Translations under genes and position numbers: made by a program
The notes under the pieces: model-generated
Databases searched by the model: none
Seen by the model: the letters and a program-made list of their open reading frames with translations, nothing else
What the model was told of the DNA's origin: nothing
Part shown: piece after piece, positions 44,815 through 58,000 of the stretch
How the letters are laid out: every line of letters starts with the position of its first letter
Numbering within the stretch: the first letter of the stretch is position 1
From: Cymbidium sinense
Taxonomy: Eukaryota; Streptophyta; Magnoliopsida; Asparagales; Orchidaceae
Direction: 5' to 3'
NCBI GenBank assembly: GCA_021442155.1
Contig: CM038217.1
Span: 146,259,143-146,323,142, forward strand
DNA: 64,000 nt

Positions 44815-45150
44815 AGTTTGGTTGGTTCTATTTTACAACATCTCTTTTTACAAGAATATTTTATCGTTTGTTGGTTCAATTTACATTTAAAAGATTGCTC
44901 TTTTTTTTGTCGCTATTTTACAAGAAAATTTAAATGGTTTGGTTGGTTCTATTTTACGACATTTCTATTCTTTTTTGCTGCTATTTTATAGCAACATTTG
45001 ACTGGTTTGGTTGCTTCTATTTTATAGCATTTTTGTTCTTTTTTTGCTACTATTTTACAGCAACATTTGACTAGTTTGGCTACTTCTATTTTACAAAGAT
45101 TGTTTCTTTTACCGCTATTTTACAAAGAACATTTCGGTTTGGTTGGTTCT
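44815..45150 (+). repeat. ~70-75-bp tandem repeats downstream of the hAT remnant
   Basis: Four to five units with 'tttggttggttctattttac', then 'tttttgct.ctattttacagcaacatttgac'. A looser pair of 'aaatatatnttgga.cagattttgatcc' copies follows at 45,234 and 45,364. Confidence 0.7.
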
Positions 45151-47274
45151 ATTACAGTAATGAATGGTTGGACGCGTAGGCTATTTTGGTCGCTTTCATT
45201 GGTTGACTTGGTTCTATTTCATAAAATCAGATCAAATATATGTTAGATCCAGATTTTGATCCTGATTTGTTAAATTTACACCCCTAGTGTAGTTGAAGTT
45301 TCTAAACATGGAAACTTACATGAAAAATTACTTGTCTCAAATGCCATTGTTGAATGAATGCATCAAATATATCTTGGACCAGATTTTGATCCGATTTGGT
45401 TAAATTTGTTGCTATTTGCCCTTGAGATTTCCTGACTATTTTGACAGCAGATCAACTTTTTTGTTCCTTTTAGACAACATGGGAACAAATGCGGTCTGTT
45501 GATATTTCACTGAAAGTGATTTCTATTACAGCAAATGAATGGCTAATTATTTGCTCGAGTATTGTTAATTCTTGGTTGGTTCTATCAACTATTTGCCCGC
45601 TTTAAGTATTGTTAATTTTGTGGTGGTATGGTGGCTTGCTCATTGGTAATCGCTTACTATTTAGTATTGGCTCGTTATGTTTATCGTGATTTTGAGGATT
45701 TTGCATCCTTAGTGGATAGTGGTGCTCCCATTTATCGTAAAAATAAATGGACAGAGATTTTGCAGCCTTAATGGGCTATGATAAGATCAACAAATGCTAC
45801 ACTTGGTCAATTTGGAACAAATTTTATTATTTTGTGTAAGATCACTTGAGATATTACACATTAATTCGCTGATTTAAAAAAAACTAAATAGATGTATTTA
45901 ACTTAGCTTGATATTTGATTGTATGTATTTTCAAACATTTAATTTAATTTTTTGTGATTTCATTTTGTCAGTTTTTTGAATAGATGCTACACTTTTTTTT
46001 TTTACTTTTTTTTTTACAGATGCTACACTTATTCAATGTTCATTTCATTTTTTCCCTACACTTATTTATATTAATATTTCATTTTGTCAATTTTTTGAAT
46101 GTCTAACATTCACACAGCCACCAAGCTATTGACGACATCAATGATTATTTATTTTATTTTTCTGAGCCCATTCATAATATTTATTTTATAATTTTTTTGC
46201 TAGTTTTGTTTACAAGGTCTGACAAGCCAAGATTCAAGATCAAGACTTTAAGGCTTGAACTTGAAGGTTGAAGTAATTGATTTTATTAGAAATTGATATT
46301 TGAAAATTGTAATATCACTATTTTGTTAGCTTTTATTAAATCAAATCATTACTTATATGATCATGTAAATTTTAGATGAATTTATTTTAGTAAGTTGTAA
46401 ATTTGTAAATTTAGTAAGTTGCGAATTTATAAATTTGTATATGATCATGTAAATTTTGTTAGCCTATATAAGTTAGTATTTGAAATTGTATTCAATTTTG
46501 TGTAAAAAAATATTTTTGAATCGATTGAAAATCATTTAGTTTTACTTAAATTTTACTTACCGATAATATTTAGTTTTTTTGTGTAATAAAGTTTTTTTTA
46601 AGTGCAAAAAAAATAATTTTGATTGTATATTATTACTTTGTATAATTGTATATCTTTTAGTTTTAATTCTTATCAATAGTATTTCATTTTTTTACTATAT
46701 AAGATTTTCTTAATTTTTTTAAAATCAAAATTAAGAAAAATAAATATTATTAAAATATAAAATCGAGCCAATTTCGAAATGAAGAGCCTAAACAAACACG
46801 AATTTTTTTTTAAACGAACATAACACTCTATAAACGAAGCTATTTCAACACGAGTAATTCAACAAAATAATAATAAACGAGTCGAATACAACATTGGCTC
46901 GCTCAAGCTCACCTGACGCCTTTACACCCGCTTTCTCCCGCCACGCTTGCCCGCCAATTCCGCGCACACCGCACCCACCACAATTGTGTCGTCAAAACCT
47001 TCAAAATACTTTACAGTATATATTTTTACCAAACAGACAAAAACAAACTAATGAATTTATAAAACTCTCAATCAAACAACTATAAAGTAATCTTTTTACA
47101 CTGTATTCTTTTTTTACTGTATTCTTTTTACACTGCATTACTTTTATATTGCATTTCTTTTTCAGCCAACCAAACAATCCCTAAATAAAAAGTGAGTGTC
47201 TTTTCACCTAATTTGCTTGGATTTCCTAGAACATTATTTTATATTGTTGCCTCCATTGCAATGGAATACCCTAA

Positions 47275-47579
47275 CTTTAAGAAAAATTATTATGTGCAGA
47301 GTAGATATAGAAAACTACATCTGGACTCCAACAACATAACATCAAGTGACATTCAGTCAATACAAAATTATTGTGGATTGGTTGATAAGTGTTGTGTATT
47401 GATTATAAAATATAGTGTATTGTTATGTATATAAATGTCATATATTATTATGCAATTAATATAATATAAATATATAATATTTCACAATCATTATATAATA
47501 ATTATATATTAACTGAGCACCACATAATGTTATATTATTAGAATTCGAATATAAAGCTATATCTGAACTCCATACATAA
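47275..47579. mobile_element. Third member of the Mutator-type MITE family
   Basis: The inverted ends GAAAAATTATTATGTG (left) and GATAAATTATTATGTA (right, reverse complement) match the MITEs at 22,739 and 28,920. Internal words such as 'gacattcagtcaatac' and 'cacataatgttatattattagaatt' match their subterminal parts. The flanks 'taactttaa' and 'gaattttaa' agree in 7 of 9 bases. It is more diverged and so probably an independent, older insertion. Confidence 0.65.
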
Positions 47580-47699
47580 TAATTTATCGAATTTTAAATG
47601 TGCCACCTGTTACATTTCAACTTATAAGTGTTGCGTATAAAACCAAATAGAGAGTAAAAGTTTTCGTTAAATAAATCCAAGACACATAAGTATTTAAAG

Positions 47700-48455
47700 A
47701 GTAAACAATAAAACTCCATAATTTTTACGTGACAAATCTTGAAAAGAGGGAAAAACCACGAGGCCTAACCCAGTAAAAAGCTTCCACTATGTATCTGTTT
47801 CAGAGTACAAGATCTTCCCAATGGGATTATAATCAGTAAGAATGACAATGAGAATCCCAAAATCGACAACAATAGCTATATTGATTATAACATAAGCAAG
47901 AGAAGTGAATGACGAACCGTGGAGCAATCACGTGGAAATGTAAACAATTACCTAAGAATACGAACAATCACTAAGAAATGCGAACAATCACCAGAAGTCC
48001 TCATGATGGAGACCGAATCGAGAAGCGGATCAACAGCGGCCAACGGCGGCGGCATGGTTTGACGACCGCCGAGTGGCAACATGCTGGAGGATCTTTAACT
48101 CTTTCCTCTCTTGCTTGGCCTCCTCATATAAGCGAATGATGACTATTTATGGGAGAAGTGCCTTCAGAATACAAAACCCGCACTCTCCACTTCATCTGGA
48201 CGGCTCCAAATGATCCCTTTGATCATTTGATGTATTTCAAATATTTGAATGCTCAAATGAAGTGAATTTTGAGATCTTGGGCTTGTTAGATCCGCTCTTC
48301 GACGCCGATTGACTATAAACACTCCACGTTTGAGAGCTTTTGGGGTTTTAACGATATCCCAAAGTTTATATTTTAAGCTTCGATTTCACCGCTTTTAACT
48401 TGGATTAGCTTTTAACGCCAAGATTCTTTGATGGTAGAATTTTAATACCGTATCA
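47700..48455 (-). repeat. Solo LTR-like copy 3 of family LTR-B
   Basis: Reverse complement aligns with the other two copies. It starts TGATACGGTAT at 48,455, has CATAAATAG at 48,144-48,151 and 'ggaagctttttactgggtta' near 47,770, and ends near 'ggagttttattgttt'. It is the most complete in the second half and shows how the other copies are shortened there. Confidence 0.65.
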
Positions 48456-51378
48456 ATAAGTATTCTCGCCCATATGAAATGTCAACTTCGGTGTTATTTG
48501 TCAGTTCATTTTTCATTTTGTATAATTTTATTATTTGTTAATACTATCAATGTGCATTTGATGCACGTGTGATAAACTAGTTAGATAAAATCATTGATTA
48601 TTTAATTTGATCAAATAATTATATTAAAAAAGATAATTATTTTTTTATATAATTGAAATTAATTATTTGTAATATTAATATTTAATTATCACTATTTTTA
48701 AAATTATATATCATTCAAATAAAAATTTTCACTTTATTAAATTTTTAATGAGTTAATCTTATTACGTACAGACTTAGTTTCGATACTACAAATTTTTTTT
48801 TTTCCCGAAAAAAAATACTACAATTTTTTTTTAAAGAAGATTTACATAAGGTATTATTTTCATAAATATTTAATTTTAAATTCTGGTTAGGTGTGCTTGA
48901 ATTTTTCTTTAAATAATATTATATACAATGGAGATATGGCTGGCGAGCGTGTAAAGGTGGTTGGTTTCGACCGGAGACGGCGGGTTATAGCCGGTGGCTG
49001 TTGGCCGCGTCATTATAGTACACCGCAGCATGTTGGGAACAACGCCCTCTGTAATTACAATCAAAGTATCGGCTCGGCTGGAGGAGTAGAAGGCATTAAT
49101 TATTTATTATAGATTATATGTTTAGGCAATATTGTTTCTTGTTGGTGTGAAGCAGTCTGCTGCTTGGAACTTGCTTTGTTTTGTTTCTTTGTTTGGATTT
49201 AATCGATACGAATTTTGAATGTCGTTATTGAAATTTTAAGATTGATTGATTGATTTTATCTATATTAAATTTTTATTTTTGACGTCTATTTATTTTTTTA
49301 TAAGAAAAATATGGAAGAGAAAATAAAGAGAATACAGTAAAAAAATTTGAGATGTGTAAATATAATATTAGATATTATTTTTTTTGGAACGAATACAAAA
49401 TTTTATTGAACCATGCAGCTCTCTTGTCGTTTTTTTATTTGGTGTTTTTCTCTTAGCAAGTTCATTTATTTCCTTCCTCCTTCAAATTATTATTTGCTCA
49501 AAATTATGGAAGATTTAAAGCAACTAACCCAACCAATTTTTTTCTCAAGTGAGAAACTATGTACATATTATTTCAACCATGCAAACTAGCTATTTCAAGA
49601 TCGCATGACTTTGTTAGATTCAATCTAATTATATTGAACTATAAAGAAATCAAATTCATTTATGGACTACATTCATACACTATATTACGACTAGAAGTCG
49701 TCCAATGTCTTGAGAAGCTCAAAGTTGAACCTAGTAAAGTCGCACATGAGATAGGTCTAACTTGGAACTTAGTCTTAGCTATTGATTTGCTTGCTTGAGA
49801 AATTTGATCATTTGTCTAGATTACTTGTTGACGGACTTGGAGTTCTCACGGGAAGAATTTACCAATGGCATTTACTCTCAATTTTGTGCTAGCCTGAAAT
49901 TTCCACCTAATGAACAATTTGCTTGTCAAATTTACTCACTATATTGCTAGCTGCATCAAGCCTATTCTTGTATTTTACTTATGATTGTATCATGTAGCCT
50001 AACAATTGTCTTTAATCATCACCTATAAATTAAGTTCATGAGTCATGCACAAATATGTGAATTCTAAAAAGTAAGAAGTAATCTTATACTTTTAGCTGAA
50101 ACTTTGTTCAATTGAAATCTCTCTTAAAATCTCTATTAAATTCTGACTTCTGATGCTAGCTCAATTTGACACGCTCTTCTTTTTTCTTTTTTTTTTAGTG
50201 GATCTACTTGTGCTATGTACTCTAATCCATTTAAAAAGAAATCTCTAAGACTTAGAACATCTCTCTTTTCTACACTTTGGGATTGATTCATATCTATTGA
50301 TATTTTTTGCATATAATATTTGATCCAAAATCTTTGAAGGTAAGGTTAGTATAAAAATGATGAGCAAGGTTATAAAACATTCCAAGGATATGGAAAGATC
50401 CAGTTGACCTAATCACTATGTTACTTTTGAACATCTGAATTATATGAAAGATTTCTTTATAATAGTTATTTAAGAAATCTTTAAGCATTTTTTGATAGTT
50501 GCTCCCATTGTGTGGTTCTTTTAAGAGTATGGTTCAACTTCCAATCCTATTCACCCTAATTATAGTAATCTCATAACCATTGTTCAAGCTCTAATGATGA
50601 GTTGTATCTTCTAGAGGAGAGTATCATAAAAACTTCTCTTCCTCGTTGATCAACAAAATTTCATATGTAGTCCTTGAATACCTTCATAATGGAGATCACA
50701 AGGGCTTATCCACCAATAAAATTCAAAATACTCATGTAAGACCCATATTAGAAGAAGTTAGATCTTACTGATCACCTCGCTCACTTTGAGTATACAATTT
50801 GTCATAATAACATTGTAAAGTTTAGACTTATCATCATCATATTCAAGAAGGTGCAATGCTATTATGGTAGTTCTCATGTCTTCCTATAAGAAGCATCACC
50901 TCCTTCATAGACATTTATTAATAATTTATTATATAGTTTTATAGTTATTACTATTTTGTTGAAGAATTCATTAGTTCTTTTAACTAAATGAGGTAGCTGC
51001 CTAAATAGTCCATATAATACTCATTGACATTCTTTTAACATAATTTGTTAGATAATATATTCACATGACTTAAAACTTAAAGGTGCGCATACAACACTTA
51101 AAGATTTTAAGAAAGTCTAACACGTGCTCTCAACATTTAACAATCAAAAGATATTGACTTAGTATTTTGAGCTAATTAATAGTCATATCAATATAGAAAA
51201 TTGCATGACTTTGACTTTTTCCTCTAAGTTGCCTCATTCTAGACTCATAAGATACTGTTAATGTGAGTAACTTGCATAACCAAGAAAAGTTGGACTAAAA
51301 CGCTACACCATCACCACCCATAGTTGTAAAAGCATTACTAAGGTATTTACTCTTCAAAAGTGTCATAAGAGCTAACCA
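48456..51378. other. AT-rich DNA, old repeats suspected, no gene supported
   Basis: Short open frames exist (for example 48,891-49,112 and 49,559-49,798), but none shows a domain, signal peptide or intron pattern I recognise. The 49.5-51.3 kb part has a more balanced composition, reminiscent of a decayed retroelement coding region, without a nameable motif. Confidence 0.4.
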
Positions 51379-52901
51379 ATATGTCACACCCCAGATGACA
51401 ATATATGTGAAAATTAGATTTTGATTTTATAATGATAAGATATAATTCTAAATGCAGCAAAAATAAAAATACAATAAAGTAAATAGAGACAAGAGCACAT
51501 TTTACGGTTCGCCAAACCAAACCCACTTTACCACCCCGCCTAGAATCCACTAAATGAAAATGGTTTACAAAAGTACTCCTATAACGGGTAGTACAACCCT
51601 ACAACAATATGTTCTCCTACAAAGGAGTACAACCCCAAAATAAATTTTACAACACAAAAAAAAATACAAAATAATAAATTTTGATAAAGTAAATCTCTCA
51701 CAAATATACCAAGCAATCAAATTTGAAAAGTGATCTCACAACTTATAAATGATCACTTTACAACTTAAAAAATTTAAGGCAAAATGCTCACTTAAGAAAA
51801 ATAAATATCTTAAAGTGATCTTACTAGGATGTTTATGTTTATTATAATTTGTAGAATAATACAAAATGATTTCAAAATAAATTTACAATATTCTTTTTCA
51901 TAATAAAATAAATTTCAGCAAGGAGTAATTTATTTTAACCAAAAGATTCTTTCAATTAATGCTAATGATCACAAAATAAAAAAATATATGATAGATGATC
52001 TAAGTAAGCTTTCAATTAAAAGAGATCTAAATAAATAGAAAATAATTTCAGATAATAATTTATTTTAAAATGCTTAAAATATACTTCTAAAATAGATCTA
52101 AGAATAAATGATCTTTCAAAATAAGACCAAAGAAGAAATATTTCAAGAAACCAAAAGAAATTTGTAGGAAGCTAAAAATTTCAAAAGTTGAAATAGATCC
52201 TACAAATTATCATAAGATTTTTCACCAAAAAAATGATTGAGAAACTTTGATGTGAAAACCAATGTTCAAAGACTAATCCACCAAAAGTATCAATTAGAAG
52301 AAATAGATGGTGAAAATAGCATGAACAACTAAGAAGTATTAAGATCAAGAAAACAAACTCAAGTAATTTAAAAGGCTTGCTTGATGAAGATGTTGAAGCT
52401 TCCAAACCAAGGATTTGATCTTGCAATATTTGGAGAACACTTGGAAGGAACATTTAAGAGATTTTCTTAGATTGGAGAGATTTTGAATTTTGAATGAGGG
52501 ATGGATAGAGAATGAGCTATTTATAGTAGAAGGTCATTTAAAAATTATTTCAAAGAAATATATTATACAAACCTCATGTTATCATGTGATAATTTAATAT
52601 TCAATAAAAATATAATTTATATTAAACAAATATTAAATTTAGCAGAAAATTCGCTATTCACATGGGAAAGTCAAAAGTAATAAAATGTAGCTCTTAATAT
52701 ATTCAAAGCATGTAGCATGATCCATTATTAAAATCGTAATGTTTAAAAAATCATAATAAATTCAATTTTAATGCAAAGTGGGTCATGTAACCACTTATTT
52801 TAAAGGAAAAAATCCAAGGAATCCGATGGAGATAAAATCAGGTATGAATTCTTTGATTAAACAATGACTAGTCATATAACCTAAAATCATGAGCTTTCAC
52901 A
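51379..52901 (-). repeat. Possible old solo LTR, about 1.5 kb
   Basis: The reverse complement begins TGTGAAAGCTCATG and ends GGGGTGTGACA (TG...CA). It contains CTATAAATAGCTC near 52,517-52,530 as a TATA box, and a 'ttttacggttcgcc' word near 51,500 of the type often found in copia repeats. The flanking 5-mers do not match, so boundaries are uncertain. Confidence 0.4.
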
Positions 52902-55099
52902 TTATCCCTTTCATTCTTTTATTCTTGCAATTTCTTCTAACAATTTGTGAGATGTATTGGATATGTAATTAGCAATTGATATATCTGAAACACATAAAAA
53001 TATTCATTAGAACATCCAAGCATTTGTTTGTTATCATCAAAGCCAACAATATATGGACCCATAAAAAGTAGAGGTTTCCCAATAGTTATGATATTTGGCT
53101 TATGCCATTTTTGGTGCCACTAACAAAGACCATTGATGACATACATAATAAGGGCGCTTCTACTAACCAATGTAAATCCACAAGGCATTGAATGTTTGTG
53201 ATCCATAATGTACCACGCCTTTCACAAATACCACATGCATAACGAAATATTATGACCACCTCTAAGGATGGGCTGATAAACCCATTTATGGAAAAAAAAA
53301 ATCCTTTTGATTCAATTATGCTAACAAGATGCTTATAAATGAAAAGCAAATGAGCTTATCCTAACATAGATAATTCACATTATAGCGCTCATCCCAAACA
53401 TTCTTAGAGCCTTAGAGGAGCTAGGGCCAAGGAATCAAAGTAGATAAGCCTCATATGATAAGTTGAAAGTACTAAATTGTATATCTAGTTTGAGTGTTTT
53501 TTTTTCCCTTTTGATGGTACCTTTTTTTTCATGTCTTGATGACTTTAAACAATTTCAAGAACTTTCCAAAGCCAACAAATCTCTTCAAAATAGACATAGA
53601 AAAATTCAAGATACAATTTGAATTAAAATTTTTTTTTTCTTTTGAAGAATTTTAGAAGTTCTCTTAGAAGTTTGTGAGGTGACAATAATATTCATTTTTC
53701 ATGCAAGGTGATTTTGCAAAGGAAGAAGGAAGCTAGTTTCCATTTTTCATTAATGGTGATTTGACTAAGAAGAAAGAATATAAGTTACGAAGCTTGAAAA
53801 GTTATTTTATGTATTGGTCATTCATTAATCGTATCACTTAGGTCCATGACTTAGTTTTGTTAGGCTTTTGGGCCGGTTTGACATGACCCAAACAAAAGTC
53901 GGCCCACTTAATGCTATGCATAATATAGTGCATTAGCTGTCTAAGAAAGTAATTAACAAATATATGATTGAAACCTTTTGTTTCAAGAATGGGTTGTTTT
54001 TAACTCCATTTTACTGCATGGAAGAGTAGAAGAAACTGTATAGTGTTGCATTGTATCCGAGCCTTGGGCCTATTAAAAACTGGCCTTACGGTCTACTTTT
54101 ATTTGATTGTAGTAAAGATAGACTTGAGCCAAAAAAAGCCCACGAGAGAAACGGTGACATTTCCTAAGTGAAATCAAACATTAATGTAGATAAAAATATT
54201 TCATTAAAATTATAATAATTAAATTAGAGTAATTTGAACATTAATTTTATAATTGAAGTTAAGGTCTCAATAAAAAAAATTTACTGATACGAAAGGCATT
54301 TTGATTCTAGTTTAAATTAAATACTTGAAGTGTAATCAAATTTTTTGAGCATTTGACTTGAAGGCTCAATTTTGTTTTGTTTTTTTTAATGGAATTTTGT
54401 ATGGTTAAAATAAAATCGAAGTTCTCAATAAAAGATTTCTAATTATATTAGTCATCCAATTTTGAGCTAATTAAAGTACTTAAAGTATTGAATGAAGGAT
54501 TTATGATAAGGAAATAAACATGAGTTGTCTCAGGAAGTATTTGAATACTTTAACTAAAATAATAAAATATTATTCTCAAAATTATAAAAAAAATTATTAT
54601 TCACTTTACAAGGGACATGAACAAAAAAAGGAAAAAGAGAATTTGAAGATTTTTAGAACTCTACCTGACAATCAATGGAGACGACCACCATCAAATACTT
54701 CATCACTCGATTGTTATTGTTTGACTATTTATGATCAATCATCTTCTCCAATTTGCAATTGCCAGTTTGTCGCCACCTGATTACTATCATCTAATAATTT
54801 TTGATTACTCTCCTCATCTAACTACTATCTTTTGATTGTCTTTTGCCAGAATGCTATCTTTCATCTGCCATCCTATTACTGCTATTATCTAATTGTTGTA
54901 ATTCAATCAACATTGTTCTACTACTAACATCTTTAACATCATTCAATTGTTGCTCTCATTACTCACCACATTTCGATCATTCCCTTCCATATCCATAGAA
55001 AGACAAACTTGAGATCTATATTTTGTTATGCATATTTTCTAATTGATAGAGAGTAGATCTTTGCAATTTCTATTAATATAATGAATTATTTAATCTAGG
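52902..55099. other. AT-rich intergenic DNA, no gene seen
   Basis: No recognisable coding region, RNA gene or repeat. It ends at the insertion point of element 2 (left flank 'ctagg'). Confidence 0.45.
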
Positions 55100-58000
55100 T
55101 GTTGACCTCCACATACGTACCATAAGTCGAGTCAAGCCCACAAGTCTAATTCGACTTAATTCAGAAATGACAGCAAATCGAGACTCAAAATGCACTGGGC
55201 ATCAATGAAAATGGTCGAAATGACCTCTGATCGGCGAACGGATTTTGCCGTTGCGTTCAGAACATTGAAATTGATCGAAATATAAATTTTGCAAAATCTA
55301 ACGGTAAATTGATTAAGCGCTCGAGCTATCAATGTGTTGACGCGCATATCGGAGTCGGGAAGCTGCGATGATGTCTGAAAGACCTCCGTTCGCAAAATTG
55401 ATCACGCCGTTAGCTTCAAAACATTGAAAAATATCAAATGAGACTATTCACGCTTAATTCGGATGAGTCTGTGCAAATGTCGAATGATTTGAAATGATAA
55501 CACGCAAATCGAGGCTGAAATGCACAAGACGTCACCAAAATCAACTCAAATGACCTCCGATCGACGAACGGACTTCGCCATCATGTTAATAATGTCAAAA
55601 TTGGTCATAATATAAATATTGTACTACTTGATGATCAACCGACGAGATGAGTCGCCGAATGCAGACGCATCAAGTCGAGGCAAAGCCAAATGACATTCGT
55701 TCGTGAAATTGATTGTGTCGTTAGCTTTGAAGCGTCGAAATCTATCAAATGAGATTATCTGCGCTCAATTCAGATGACTCTGTGCAAATATCAAATGATT
55801 TGAAATGACAACGTGTAATTCGAGGTTGAAATGCACAAGACGTCACTAAAATTAACTCAAATGACCTCCGATCGTCGAACGGACTTCACCGTCGCGTTCA
55901 GAACGTCGAAATTAGTCATAATATAAATATTGTACAACCTGATGATCAACCGATCAAGCAATCGAGTCGTCAACATGCCTGCACACATATCAAAGTTAGG
56001 AGGCGCCGAAGCAAGCCAAACTACCTCCGTTCGTGAAATTGATTATGCTGTTAGCTTCGAAACGTCGAAATCTATCAAGTAAGACTATTCGCACTCAATT
56101 CGGAAGAGTCTGCGTGAAAATCGAGCGGTTAAAAGTGGCAACGCACATTTTAAGCTGAAATGGACTCAATTTGTCGCAGACTTGAACCAAACGACATCCG
56201 ATCGCGAAACAGATTGCGCATTGCATTCATAATAATGAAATTACCTTATATTAATATATAAATTCAAATTTAAACTATTTAATTAATTTAAAATTAACTT
56301 AAAATTTTTAAATCCCTCTAACTCATGCTTAATCATTTCCTCCCATTTTATTTTTCAGTTTTCTCATAAAAAAAAAAGAAAAAGGGGAACGGATCCCTTT
56401 TTCTCATTTCTTCTTACGTTCAAAAAAAAAATAATAAACTACTCCTGCACACAGGTAATCCTCTTCTCTTTGAATTTTCACTGTTGTTTCAGATTCATCT
56501 CCTGTTCAGCTCCGCATGTATCGTCATTAAAAAACCACCCGAAAATCACGCAATCCACGCCCTCAAAACCACTCCACCCGAATCGCAATCACAGCCGCTC
56601 ACAGACGTTCCAAAACCGGCGATACGCTCCTTCAGCCCGACTGGGCTGGTTCCGTGAACCTCGCACTACGGAACTCTCGCCAGTGGACTCGCTCCGACTG
56701 TCCCACGCGACTCCGCTATATCCGCTCACAAAGAAACTACACTGCAATCCATCCCACCGTACCATCAGCTGTATCTCAATCCAGAACCATCTGCGATCCG
56801 CAGGCCACCGACGCTTTTCCCGCTTCAGACGCGACGTCTGACGCCGTCTCCGTCCACGCTCATTTTGCCTTGAGCTCAATCTCACTAGCATTCTAATTTT
56901 CACAACGAGGAAGAACATCATCAATAAGCAATTCTTCTTTCAATTTCCGGCATCGCACCCTCGCTTTAGCCTTCCATTTCGTGCAAACCGGGAAGAACAT
57001 CGCCAAGATGAATTCTTCTTTCGAGACTTCATTTTGTATAACCCGTCCATTTTCGCCGCACAATCGGGAAGAACATCGTCAACAGACAAATTCTTCTTTT
57101 GGTTTCCGGCATCGCACTCCTAGCATTACATTCCCAATTGCATACATAACCCTGTTCACTTGTCGAGCATTGCAGCGCGCAGAAAAGTGAGCTATAACAT
57201 GTGTGATATGTGAATGTGGATATATATATATATACATACTTGTGTTTCTATGTAGGTTTGAAGACCTCGCTCAAGTGCAGAGATGAAAATGGATGTGGTG
57301 TCGCAAGACACCGCCACCGCGCTTCAAGATGATCAGTAAGACAACACGTTAGATGTTGCTCTGAAATGTCGCCAAAATTTTGTCTAATTTCTAGACTTAA
57401 AAAAAGGGGGGGGGATAAATATATATGATATTGTTTGTCTTCTTTCAACTTTGAAGATCTCGTCGTCCTCAAGAGGATGCGATGAGATAAAAATTGGCTG
57501 TGGTGTCGCAAGACACCACTCGCTCTCAAGAGCACAGTAAGCCAAAACACCCAATGCAACCCTCAGATGAGATGACGAGAGTCGCCAAAATTACATCAAA
57601 TATTTTGAATTAGAGAAAAGGGGAGAGCAAAATGAAATGACTTAAGAATACTAAGTAAGGAAACCTGCAGTTAATTTTAAACTAAATGCGTCAAACAAGA
57701 AAAAGGGGGGGGGACATTTAAAGAAAATTTTGGAAAGAATAGAATATTCAGTTAAAATCTAAGTGAAATTTGGGGGAGGCTAATATTAAACTCACAAACT
57801 TTGGGGAGGCTAATATTAAACTCACAAACTCTAATTGTAATTCTCCACGGCTTAAATTACAGCGATAAAGTGAGTTCTCTTTTCTTGCAAATTTCTCAAA
57901 ATTAAACAAACTTTAATTGAATTGGGACTAATGCTAAACTCATAACAAACTTACAATAAACTTTAAGTCTAGGGATGAATTCAAATTAGGTTTAATAACT

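Larger units (their letters stand above)
41960..46910 (+). mobile_element. Deleted hAT transposon (boundaries approximate)
   Basis: Subterminal regions on both sides are full of GCTCG / CGAGC words (41,970-42,125 and 46,760-46,905), as in hAT ends. A transposase remnant lies at 43,987-44,588 with the first and last parts present and the middle missing. No clean TAGGG/CAGGG ends or 8-bp duplication found, so the ends are decayed or misjudged. Confidence 0.55.
41729..47181. mobile_element. TIR element with GC-rich core, invaded by a hAT element
   Basis: The outer ends are GAGACTGTTTGGTTGG on the left and GGGATTGTTTGGTTGG on the right (reverse complement), preceded by TTA and followed by TAA. 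Left arm 41,729-41,960, right arm about 46,910-47,181. The right arm begins with a GC-rich stretch (ccgccacgcttgcccgcc) like the core of the intron element. 'ccaaatacaccggccaat' at 41,907 is shared with that element. TGTTTGGTT ends suggest PIF/Harbinger or hAT, but the flanking triplets are not identical. Confidence 0.5.

Noticed and set aside
48891..49112. 73-codon frame including an ATG-started 'MAGERVKVVGF' part
   Set aside because: Isolated, no homologous motif, no promoter or splice context; likely chance.
56470..56924. Overlapping frames of 111-123 codons on both strands
   Set aside because: They correspond to the GC-richer block of the element 2 LTR, counterpart of the island at 5.1 kb.
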